Source: an uncultured Mucilaginibacter sp.
GTDB taxonomy: Bacteria > Bacteroidota > Bacteroidia > Sphingobacteriales > Sphingobacteriaceae
Length of the DNA stretch: 15,208 nucleotides
Assembly (NCBI GenBank): GCA_946479225.1
Contig: CAMLFI010000019.1
Location: 1-15,208 of the forward strand
Direction of reading: 5' to 3'
Position numbers and translations under genes: made by a program
The notes under the pieces: generated by a model
What the model was told of the DNA's origin: nothing
Databases searched by the model: none
What the model saw: the letters and a program-made list of their open reading frames with translations, nothing else
Shown here: one piece after another, positions 1 to 5,716 of the stretch
Position numbering within the stretch: the first letter of the stretch is position 1
Layout of the letters: every line of letters begins with the position of its first letter

Positions 1-2
1 CG

Positions 3-617
3 GTCACCATAGTTCGCCATAGCGATATAGGCAAGGTTAAACTGGCAGATTTTAATGTGATCATACTTCCTGACGGCCCGTATGATGATTTTAAGGCGGA
101 CCGAATAGCCGACTGGGTAAAGGACGGCGGTAAACTGATAGCCATGGGTAGCTCAATAAAACAGCTTACAGAAAAGCAGGGTTTTGCTATTAAGGATGTT
201 GACAGCGTTGATACAGACAAAAAGAAAGACAAACCCGAAGTAAAGATGTACGAAGACAGGCAGCGCGCCGCTTTTAATACTAACGTAGCAGGTGCCATTT
301 ACAAAGTTGATCTGGATAACAGTCACCCATTGGCTTTTGGTTATCCCGATTTTTACTACACCCTAAAGCTCGACGATGCTTTATACGGATTACTTGACGA
401 TGGCTGGAACGTGGCAACCATGAAAAAAGATGCCTATGTGGCGGGCTTGGTAGGTAATAAAAGCAAGCAAAAGCTAAGCAAAGGCGGCCTGTTGTTCGGA
501 GTGCAAAATATGGGCAGGGGCTCGGTTGTTTATATGGTTGATGATCCTCTGTTCCGCGGATTTTGGGAAAACGGCAAACTGCTTTTCTGCAACGCGGTAT
601 TTATGGTGGGGCAGTAA
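3..617 (+). CDS. C-terminal part of a probable M14-family zinc carboxypeptidase (5' truncated by window edge)
   Basis: The reading frame is open from base 3 and ends with TAA at 615-617, giving about 204 visible residues. The first in-frame start-like codon (GTG at 57) is internal, because the frame continues upstream of it without a stop, so the true start lies before the window. The visible part has no catalytic zinc motif. It begins with an alternating strand/helix pattern (IILPDGPYDDF, then DWVKDGGKLIAMGSS) resembling the class-I glutamine-amidotransferase-like domain that follows the peptidase domain in long Bacteroidota M14 carboxypeptidases. It ends with a conserved-looking tail (MGRGSVVYMVDDPLFRGFWENG at its core, then LLFCNAVFMVGQ). 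From memory of the family, such proteins are exported enzymes of about 800-850 residues that remove C-terminal amino acids from peptides. The family call rests on that C-terminal resemblance only; an uncharacterised amidotransferase-fold protein is the alternative. Confidence 0.6.
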   Translation, partial: VTIVRHSDIGKVKLADFNVIILPDGPYDDFKADRIADWVKDGGKLIAMGSSIKQLTEKQGFAIKDVDSVDTDKKKDKPEVKMYEDRQRAAFNTNVAGAIYKVDLDNSHPLAFGYPDFYYTLKLDDALYGLLDDGWNVATMKKDAYVAGLVGNKSKQKLSKGGLLFGVQNMGRGSVVYMVDDPLFRGFWENGKLLFCNAVFMVGQ

Positions 618-620
618 TTC

Positions 621-663
621 AGTTTTCAGTTGGCAGGCATTTCATATCTACCAACTGAAAACT
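621..663. terminator. Inverted repeat between convergent genes, probable bidirectional terminator
   Basis: Positions 621-633 (AGTTTTCAGTTGG) and 651-663 (CCAACTGAAAACT) are perfect 13-base complements around a 17-base loop. The hairpin lies between the plus-strand gene ending at 617 and the minus-strand gene ending at 677, where a shared terminator is expected. There is no long T tract on either side, so efficient intrinsic termination is uncertain. The arm also pairs partly with a second copy at 671-677 (GCCAACT), which suggests a small repeat element rather than a simple terminator. Confidence 0.5.
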
Positions 664-676
664 AATACCCGCCAAC

Positions 677-3130
677 TTAATTCCCGGTGCTTACACGGCT
701 TTTTTCGCTTGCTGCTCCGCTGCGTATCTGCCTTGCTTTAATATTGGTACTGCCAAAATTATAGGCCACATTTAAGCGAAACACCCGGGTATCGCTTTTT
801 TGCTTTATCTGGAAGTTGTTGCCCAGCGCCGTGCTGTTTAGATCGTTCCTTAAAGTGTTAAACACGTCGTTCAAGGCAACTTTTACAGTTAGCTTTTTGT
901 TAGCGAAAGAGCGACTCACTCCGGCATCCATTGAATACCTGGGAAATATGTAGTAAATACCATAAGCGAGCGACGAGCGGTAATCGCCGGTTATCTCTGC
1001 CTTAAATTTGCCGAACGTAAGGGTTTGTGTAGACCGTGCGGTAAAGGCGGCCTGTCCGTTATCAACATCGCCTCCGTTACCCCCGGTAAAATTATCTGAT
1101 TTAAAGCCCAGGTAAAAACCATTAAAGTTAACGTTACCCGACCACCATTTTGTTAACTGGTAAGGAGCGTAAATATTTACACTGTAGCTTTTTTGTGTCC
1201 TTAAGTTATCATTGGTTTGATATGTCGTATTAGTTCCCGGCAATGGCAATATAAGTTCAGTAATAACATCAGTAGTAAGGCTGTATCCTAAACCCACAGT
1301 AACGCTTTTGTTGTAAGTGTAGTTAACCTCAAAGTTATTGGTGTACTGTGGCTTAAGGAAGGAGTTGCCTTTACTGTATGTATAAAGATCAAGGAAATAA
1401 AGAAACGGGTTAAGATTGCTATAATTTGGCCTGTCAATACGGCGGCTGTATGAAACGCCAACCTCATTCTTTTTACCAAATGAACGGTTAATAAACACGC
1501 TTGGGAAAAAGTTAAGATAGCTGCGTTTAACGGTTTGGCTACCTATAAGGTCGCCGTTAGATTCGGTGTTCTCTGCACGTAAGCCAATCTGTACGGATCC
1601 ATTTTTAAACTCGTGATTAAGATTGGTATACGCGGCGGCGATCTGTTCGGTATATACAAACCTGTTGGTGCGCCCCGCATCGTTCACAAAAGCCGTTCCG
1701 TCAAATTTTTCGGCACGCAAATCGTTATCTGTTTTTACGCTGCTAAATTTCACGCCACTTTCAAATTTCCACGTCCTGCTAAATGGTTTGGTATAATCAG
1801 CCTTGCCAGAGTATATTTCAATTGAAGACGGAGATTGATTGCGTAATAATACAGGCTCTTTGCCTGTTCCCGGATCGGGTTGTCCGTTTGGCAAAAAGTA
1901 GTAGTTATCATAAGAAGCAACCGAGTTATTATTGAATTTTGAATAATCCAAATCGACCGCCAGGTCCTGTCCAAGGGTATCTATTTTATAACGATCATTA
2001 AGATTAAAAGCAAGGTTTTTATACCGATTGTCAACATTTGATGCCGTGTTTAAATAAGATTTTAGTGTACGCGACGCGTCGCTTATATCAGTATGATTGT
2101 CAATTAAATCATGCCCGCCATTGGTATAACCGCTTGCTACTATCCCTAAGGTGTTTTTATTGCTGGTTTCCAGGTCGGCACCTATGTTAAAGTTGTTGTA
2201 ATAGTTTTTATTTGTCATTTTGCTGAGCTGGTCAAAATAAGGCGTTGTGCTGCCTGCAATCACACGGTTTATCCCGATCTCCCTGTAGCGGTTATTGTCG
2301 CCGCGGCTTATGGTTCCGAAAATGTTGAGTGGGCCGTTTTTGTGATTAATATTCAGGCTCGTGGCATCGCGAAAATTCTTACCGCGCGACACACCTTGCG
2401 AAATACTGCCATTAGTGCCTTTTTGCTTGTTCTTTTTTAGTTTGATGTTGATGATGCCCGAATTTCCCGCCGCATCATATTTAGCCGAAGGATTGGTTAT
2501 GATCTCGATAGTTGAAATAGTATTTCCATCTGTTGAACGTAACAAAGTAGCCAGCTGCGCCGACGACAGATAAGTAAGCTTGTCGTTTATCATTACAGTA
2601 ACACCCTGCTTGCCACGCAGACTTATGTTATCGTCTTTATCAACCGTAACTCCCGGCGCGCGTTCCAATATCTCCATAGCGGTGTTGCCTGCAGCAAGTA
2701 TGCTGTTCTCAACATTCATTACGGTGCGGTCAACTTTGCGTTCTATTAATGGTTTAGCGGCGGTTATGTTAACCGCGTTAAGCGTTTTGGCGGCTTCTGC
2801 CAGGGTTATAGCAGGCACAGCTACCTGTGTGGCGCCATCGGCAGTAAAAACTGCACTCCGCCCGTTAGCGTAACCAACAGATGTTGCTTTTATAAGATAG
2901 CTTCCTTTAGCAATGTTGTCAAAAAAGTAAGCGCCTTTCTCATCGGTAAGTGCGCCCTTTACAATTGTTGAATCGGTGGCACGCAGCAAACTAACTGTTG
3001 CAAATTCAACCGGTTTGGAGGTGCCGTCTTTAATTGTACCTGTTACTTTATTGGTTTGCGCATGCGCCGTACCGGCGCCGATAAAAAAGAATAGCGCTAA
3101 TGTGTATATTGAAGTAATAAAATGTTTCAT
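677..3130 (-). CDS. TonB-dependent-receptor-like outer membrane beta-barrel protein
   Basis: 817 residues, ATG start at 3130-3128. Residues 1-24 form a signal peptide (KH, hydrophobic core, cleavage after AHA before Q25). Residues about 28-115 are a carboxypeptidase-regulatory-like beta-sandwich (VTGTIKDGTSKPVEFATVSL). Residues about 128-235 are a plug-like domain (AMEILERAPGVTVDKDDN, NPSAKYDAAGNSGIINIKLK). The remainder is a barrel rich in aromatic and Asn residues of the OMP_b-brl_3 type, for example PNYSNLNPFLYFLDLYTYS. The chain ends with a polar tail of about 25 residues after the last strand (VAYNFG), as is usual in this class. Members sit in the outer membrane and are thought to transport or bind an unidentified ligand using TonB energy. 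There is no neighbouring SusD partner and no substrate clue in the gene itself. It is transcribed alone, probably from the ECF-like promoter at 3131-3158. Confidence 0.9.
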   Translation of the reverse strand: MKHFITSIYTLALFFFIGAGTAHAQTNKVTGTIKDGTSKPVEFATVSLLRATDSTIVKGALTDEKGAYFFDNIAKGSYLIKATSVGYANGRSAVFTADGATQVAVPAITLAEAAKTLNAVNITAAKPLIERKVDRTVMNVENSILAAGNTAMEILERAPGVTVDKDDNISLRGKQGVTVMINDKLTYLSSAQLATLLRSTDGNTISTIEIITNPSAKYDAAGNSGIINIKLKKNKQKGTNGSISQGVSRGKNFRDATSLNINHKNGPLNIFGTISRGDNNRYREIGINRVIAGSTTPYFDQLSKMTNKNYYNNFNIGADLETSNKNTLGIVASGYTNGGHDLIDNHTDISDASRTLKSYLNTASNVDNRYKNLAFNLNDRYKIDTLGQDLAVDLDYSKFNNNSVASYDNYYFLPNGQPDPGTGKEPVLLRNQSPSSIEIYSGKADYTKPFSRTWKFESGVKFSSVKTDNDLRAEKFDGTAFVNDAGRTNRFVYTEQIAAAYTNLNHEFKNGSVQIGLRAENTESNGDLIGSQTVKRSYLNFFPSVFINRSFGKKNEVGVSYSRRIDRPNYSNLNPFLYFLDLYTYSKGNSFLKPQYTNNFEVNYTYNKSVTVGLGYSLTTDVITELILPLPGTNTTYQTNDNLRTQKSYSVNIYAPYQLTKWWSGNVNFNGFYLGFKSDNFTGGNGGDVDNGQAAFTARSTQTLTFGKFKAEITGDYRSSLAYGIYYIFPRYSMDAGVSRSFANKKLTVKVALNDVFNTLRNDLNSTALGNNFQIKQKSDTRVFRLNVAYNFGSTNIKARQIRSGAASEKSRVSTGN

Positions 3131-3158
3131 AAACGTCGTGTTTTGGCAAAAAAGTTCC
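3131..3158 (-). promoter_or_regulatory. Candidate ECF-sigma promoter of the outer membrane protein gene
   Basis: Read on the minus strand, GGAACTT (3158-3152) is followed after 16 bases by CGTTT (3135-3131). This matches the general ECF-sigma pattern of a GGAAC -35 box and a CGT-type -10 box with 15-17 base spacing. The -10 box directly touches the ATG at 3130, so the transcript would have almost no leader, or the true -10 box lies slightly upstream (CGACG). No sigma or anti-sigma gene is in the window. Confidence 0.45.
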
Positions 3159-3161
3159 CCT

Positions 3162-3181
3162 AAAAGAAATCGCTTTCTTTT
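3162..3181. repeat. Perfect 8-bp inverted repeat upstream of the ECF-like -35 box
   Basis: AAAAGAAA (3162-3169) and TTTCTTTT (3174-3181) are exact complements around a 4-base TCGC loop. The repeat lies four bases from the GGAACTT box of the gene starting at 3130. It could be a regulator-binding dyad, or a weak AT-rich hairpin that ends transcription arriving from the cassette at 3310-5532. The rest of the 3131-3309 gap shows only the weak hairpin listed separately. Confidence 0.3.
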
Positions 3182-3216
3182 TTAAGATGTTATTAATGTT
3201 TTTAATGTTGATTAAA

Positions 3217-3235
3217 CCGCCGTACAAGCCGGTGG
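3217..3235 (-). terminator. Weak candidate terminator of the PadR/PspC cassette
   Basis: On the minus strand, CCACCG (3235-3230) can pair with CGGCGG (3222-3217), with one A-C mismatch, around a short loop. It is followed by TTTAAT. It lies about 75 bases beyond the last stop codon of the cassette. The stem is short and the T tract is interrupted, so this is only the best available candidate. Confidence 0.25.
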
Positions 3236-3309
3236 CTGTTTGTTATCCAGCGCAATTGTGCGCATTTTACATTAAGATGCAAAAACAGGGGGTCAGGTTA
3301 CAAACAATT

Positions 3310-3540
3310 TTATTTTTTATTGCCGGAAAGCAATTCACTTTTGTTAAGTACAGGGAAAAGCGGCAAAATAACGTCCTTAACTACTGAGAAGTAGCGGCGT
3401 TGCGCCTTCGCATTAAAAACGCCACCTGCCGTAACATTTTTTAAAATCAAAGAGGCTGATGGTGCAGCAGCTTGGTAAAATGTTAATATAAGCCCGCTGA
3501 ATAGCAGCAGGCTTATATATCTCATGTATGTGGTAAACAT
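3310..3540 (-). CDS. Small membrane-anchored or secreted protein of unknown function, third gene of the PadR/PspC cassette
   Basis: 76 residues from the ATG at 3540-3538; a GTG two codons upstream (3546) is an alternative start. I prefer the ATG because it leaves an 8-base gap after the PspC stop codon (3549) containing a purine-rich GTGAAA. Residues about 9-26 are hydrophobic (ISLLLFSGLILTFYQAAA), fitting a signal peptide or single membrane anchor. The remaining ~50 residues are short and basic, with KAQRRYF and a proline-containing hydrophobic stretch VILPLFPVL. There are no cysteines and no domain I recognise. The tight spacing suggests translational coupling with the PspC gene, so it may act with that membrane protein. 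Existence as a gene is likely from position; function is unknown. Confidence 0.55.
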   Translation of the reverse strand: MFTTYMRYISLLLFSGLILTFYQAAAPSASLILKNVTAGGVFNAKAQRRYFSVVKDVILPLFPVLNKSELLSGNKK

Positions 3541-3548
3541 TTTCACGT

Positions 3549-5180
3549 TTATTTTACAATTTTCAGGCTATCGGGTTTTGCTGTAACCAGGGTATCAACT
3601 TTGCACTCCAGCCCATTCGCGGTCATTATAAAGGCAGCTTTTTTATCATCTTGCCATTTATTCTTTTCCTTGCATTGGTACAGATCAACGCCCCATACAT
3701 AACGGTTCATCTCATCATCAATAATAATCACAGCATTCATAGGTACTTTCAATGTAAGATGTATGTCCTGGTCATGCCATGATGTGCCGCTTACACGCTC
3801 TAAACGTCTGTCAAATTTTAAAACAGAATCTTGCTGACTAAACAAATAGCGGGTGCCGCGGGCATTAAACAGCGCATTCTCATAGCTGCTGCCTTTTGAC
3901 CGGTAGGTTTGCACTAATACGGGCTGGGCCACGTCGCTTCTTTCTATGCTGATAGACATGTTTTCGGGCTCGTTGCGTCCAAAGTCTTCATCATCAACAT
4001 TAATAGTACCATTAAAGCCAGGCTTTATATCTAAACGTGTGCTGTCGGCACCGGTAAGGTATTTAACATCATTCAGCTCAAGATAATAAGTGTTATTTGA
4101 TGAGGGAAGCAATGGTGCTGTTTGGGTAAAACTTGCCGATGCGCGAAACCCTTTGCCTACTTTGGTGCCATAGTATAGGCCGGTGCCAATAGCAAAGATC
4201 CATACAGTTAACATCACCATTGCCGACGAACGGCTGAGCGATTGCGTGTTGAATATCGCTTTTAAAATAAGCAATATAATAGCAAGCACGGGTATAAAAA
4301 GACCCAGGAAGACCGAAAAGCAGATCCAGATAAAATATTCATTATCAATAACGCTGAATGGGAATATATCAAGCGGACCGGTGTTCCATATCAGCACAAG
4401 CGCAAGGCAAACTATCAGGGCAATTGCCATTGCAAAAAAGTCGAGCAAAATAAATATGCCTAATATTTTAACAAGCAGTTTGCCCGAGGTGCTGAAAAAT
4501 CGCCCCAAATGATAAAATAGATCACCAAAAAAGTCTCTCAGTCTGTAAATAAAAGGTTTGGCTTCTGCTCTAAAGTCGTCTGCCCGGCTTTTTACAGCGC
4601 TCATTTCTTCTTCCAGGTTATCCTTAAAGCCTTGCAATGTTAGCTTTTGCCCCTTCATGGCCATACGGTCTGCGCGACTAACGGCTCTTGGTATTACTAT
4701 CCATAATATGATATACAGGACAACGCCCAGACCGCCAATGCATGCAGTTAATGCAAATAATAGTCTGAACCAAATTGCCGAGATATTGAAGTAATTACCA
4801 AGCCCGGCACAAACTCCTGCAACCAGGCGTAAGTCAGGGTCGCGAAACAGCGAGCGTGTGCCGCCTGCATAGTCGTAAGCACTAAAGTGTTGATTAGGAA
4901 CAGCGTCTTCGTCTGCATGTTCAAAATCTTCAACCGTACCCATCTGGTTTATAACGGCTTTAATATCGGCCTCTACAATAACCTGCCTGTTTTCGCGGCT
5001 AAGCATTTCAGAGAACATCTCCGCAATGCGGTTCTCAATATCCGTGGTGATCTCATGGCTGTCTGCCGAGTTAAGAAAATGGCGCTTAACGTCCGTCATG
5101 TAGCTTTTAAGTATCTCGTAAGCATCTTCTTCAATATGGAAGACAATGCCGTTTATGTTTATTATAATAGTTTTATTCAT
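3549..5180 (-). CDS. PspC-domain integral membrane protein with Bacteroidota N-terminal domain and beta-rich C-terminal domain
   Basis: 543 residues, ATG at 5180-5178, 19 bases after the padR-family stop codon. Residues 1-90 form a soluble domain (IIININGIVFHIEEDAYEI, then a helical stretch with acidic residues) usual in Bacteroidota PspC proteins. Residues about 109-164 are the PspC domain: RSLFRDPDLRLVAGVCAGLG, then a transmembrane helix ending LYIILWIVIP. Further membrane helices lie at about 236-264, 282-308 and 320-337. A linker at about 175-210 is strongly charged. Residues about 360-530 are beta-rich and hydrophilic (TRLDIKPGFNGTINVDDEDF, KVPMNAVIIID), resembling toast-rack/DUF4097-like envelope-sensing domains. 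In other bacteria PspC proteins act in the phage-shock membrane-stress response. Here no PspA gene is visible. PadR linkage suggests transcriptional control of a membrane-stress module; the exact signal is unknown. Confidence 0.88.
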   Translation of the reverse strand: MNKTIIININGIVFHIEEDAYEILKSYMTDVKRHFLNSADSHEITTDIENRIAEMFSEMLSRENRQVIVEADIKAVINQMGTVEDFEHADEDAVPNQHFSAYDYAGGTRSLFRDPDLRLVAGVCAGLGNYFNISAIWFRLLFALTACIGGLGVVLYIILWIVIPRAVSRADRMAMKGQKLTLQGFKDNLEEEMSAVKSRADDFRAEAKPFIYRLRDFFGDLFYHLGRFFSTSGKLLVKILGIFILLDFFAMAIALIVCLALVLIWNTGPLDIFPFSVIDNEYFIWICFSVFLGLFIPVLAIILLILKAIFNTQSLSRSSAMVMLTVWIFAIGTGLYYGTKVGKGFRASASFTQTAPLLPSSNNTYYLELNDVKYLTGADSTRLDIKPGFNGTINVDDEDFGRNEPENMSISIERSDVAQPVLVQTYRSKGSSYENALFNARGTRYLFSQQDSVLKFDRRLERVSGTSWHDQDIHLTLKVPMNAVIIIDDEMNRYVWGVDLYQCKEKNKWQDDKKAAFIMTANGLECKVDTLVTAKPDSLKIVK

Positions 5181-5199
5181 GATGCAATTTTTTCAGGGT

Positions 5200-5532
5200 T
5201 TAATTATTTTTTCCAACAGCGGTTTGTACAGCAAAAACCAGCTCGTTCCAGGTAGTATCTAACTGTTCAAGCACTTTTCGCCCCTCGTCAGACAGCGAGT
5301 AATACTTTCGTGGCGGGCCTGATGTGGATTCAACCCAGTTATAAGTTAGCAGCCCATTGTTTTTAAGGCGCGTTAATAGCGGATATAAGGTGCCTTCAAC
5401 TACAAGCAACTGGGCTTTTTTTAGTTCGGCAATTATATCAGAAGCGTAGGTCTCATCGCGGGCGATGATGGAGAGGATACAATACTCGAGTATACCCTTA
5501 CGCATTTGTGTTTGTGTGTTCTCTGCGATCAT
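5200..5532 (-). CDS. PadR-family transcriptional regulator
   Basis: 110 residues, a typical length for the short PadR subfamily. It is a winged helix-turn-helix DNA-binding protein. Visible hallmarks are the N-terminal helix MRKGILEYCILSIIA, the recognition region VVEGTLYPLLTRLKNNGLL (residues about 44-62), and the wing STSGPPRKYYSLSDEGRK (about 69-86), followed by a C-terminal dimerisation helix. I keep the ATG at 5532 rather than Met10 because the ENTQTQMRKG run is usual at the start of Bacteroidota members. It is first in a minus-strand cassette with the PspC gene and a small membrane protein, and PadR proteins commonly repress their own operon. A matching dyad sits in its promoter (5556-5573). 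The ligand or signal is unknown. Confidence 0.93.
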   Translation of the reverse strand: MIAENTQTQMRKGILEYCILSIIARDETYASDIIAELKKAQLLVVEGTLYPLLTRLKNNGLLTYNWVESTSGPPRKYYSLSDEGRKVLEQLDTTWNELVFAVQTAVGKNN

Positions 5533-5536
5533 GATA

Positions 5537-5569
5537 CAAAGATATATGTTTTAAAATGTATTATGCAAT
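5537..5569 (-). promoter_or_regulatory. Candidate Bacteroidota promoter of the padR/pspC cassette
   Basis: On the minus strand, TATCTTTG (5544-5537) is an exact match to the Bacteroidota -7 consensus TAnnTTTG. A weak -33 box, ATTG (5569-5566), lies 21 bases upstream. The -7 box ends only four bases before the ATG at 5532, so transcription would start at or beside the start codon, giving a leaderless or nearly leaderless message. Confidence 0.55.
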
Positions 5570-5573
5570 ACAT
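5556..5573. promoter_or_regulatory. Candidate PadR operator dyad
   Basis: ATGTATT (5556-5562) and AATACAT (5567-5573) are perfect complements around a 4-base centre, giving ATGTA-N8-TACAT. This resembles the ATGT...ACAT dyads known for PadR-family operators. It overlaps the -33 region of the cassette promoter, the right position for autorepression. A further ATGT half-site occurs exactly 10 bases away (5546-5549). Assignment to this PadR is inferred from position and symmetry. Confidence 0.55.
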
Positions 5574-5646
5574 AGTACTAAAATAAATTAATTATTTTTT
5601 TTAAACTTATAATTCAACTTTTTTTTTCATTGTTTTTGTGAAATTA

Positions 5647-5678
5647 TTTGTGAATTCAATAATGTAACACTACTTTTA
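5647..5678 (+). promoter_or_regulatory. Candidate promoter of the SusC/SusD operon
   Basis: TTTG (5647-5650) is followed after 20 bases by TACTTTTA (5671-5678), a 7-of-8 match to the Bacteroidota -7 box TAnnTTTG with nearly standard spacing. The predicted start near 5685 would leave a leader of about 30 AT-rich bases before the ATG at 5717. No Shine-Dalgarno sequence is present, which is usual for this phylum. The -33 box lies inside the second copy of an 8-base direct repeat (TTTGTGAA at 5635-5642 and 5647-5654). Confidence 0.5.
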
Positions 5679-5716
5679 TGATTAATTAACTATTAACTGA
5701 TCTTATTATTTAACAC

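Noticed and set aside
526..741. Plus-strand open frame over the end of the first gene
   Set aside because: Out-of-frame shadow of the carboxypeptidase-like gene that runs into the repeat and the opposite receptor gene.
2580..2873. 97-codon plus-strand open frame
   Set aside because: It lies entirely antisense within the plug-encoding part of the well-supported receptor gene and shows no domain or upstream signals.
3250..3263. GCGCA-ATTG-TGCGC short hairpin
   Set aside because: Only five base pairs with no T run; too weak to call a terminator or operator.
3187..3387. 66-codon plus-strand open frame in the receptor upstream gap
   Set aside because: Overlaps the small minus-strand gene and probable promoter DNA; low-complexity translation with no partner gene.
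4183..4512. 109-codon plus-strand open frame
   Set aside because: Antisense to the membrane-helix part of the PspC gene; an open complement of hydrophobic codons is expected by chance.
4887..5255. 122-codon plus-strand open frame spanning the PspC-padR junction
   Set aside because: Antisense to two clear genes, with no recognisable protein features.
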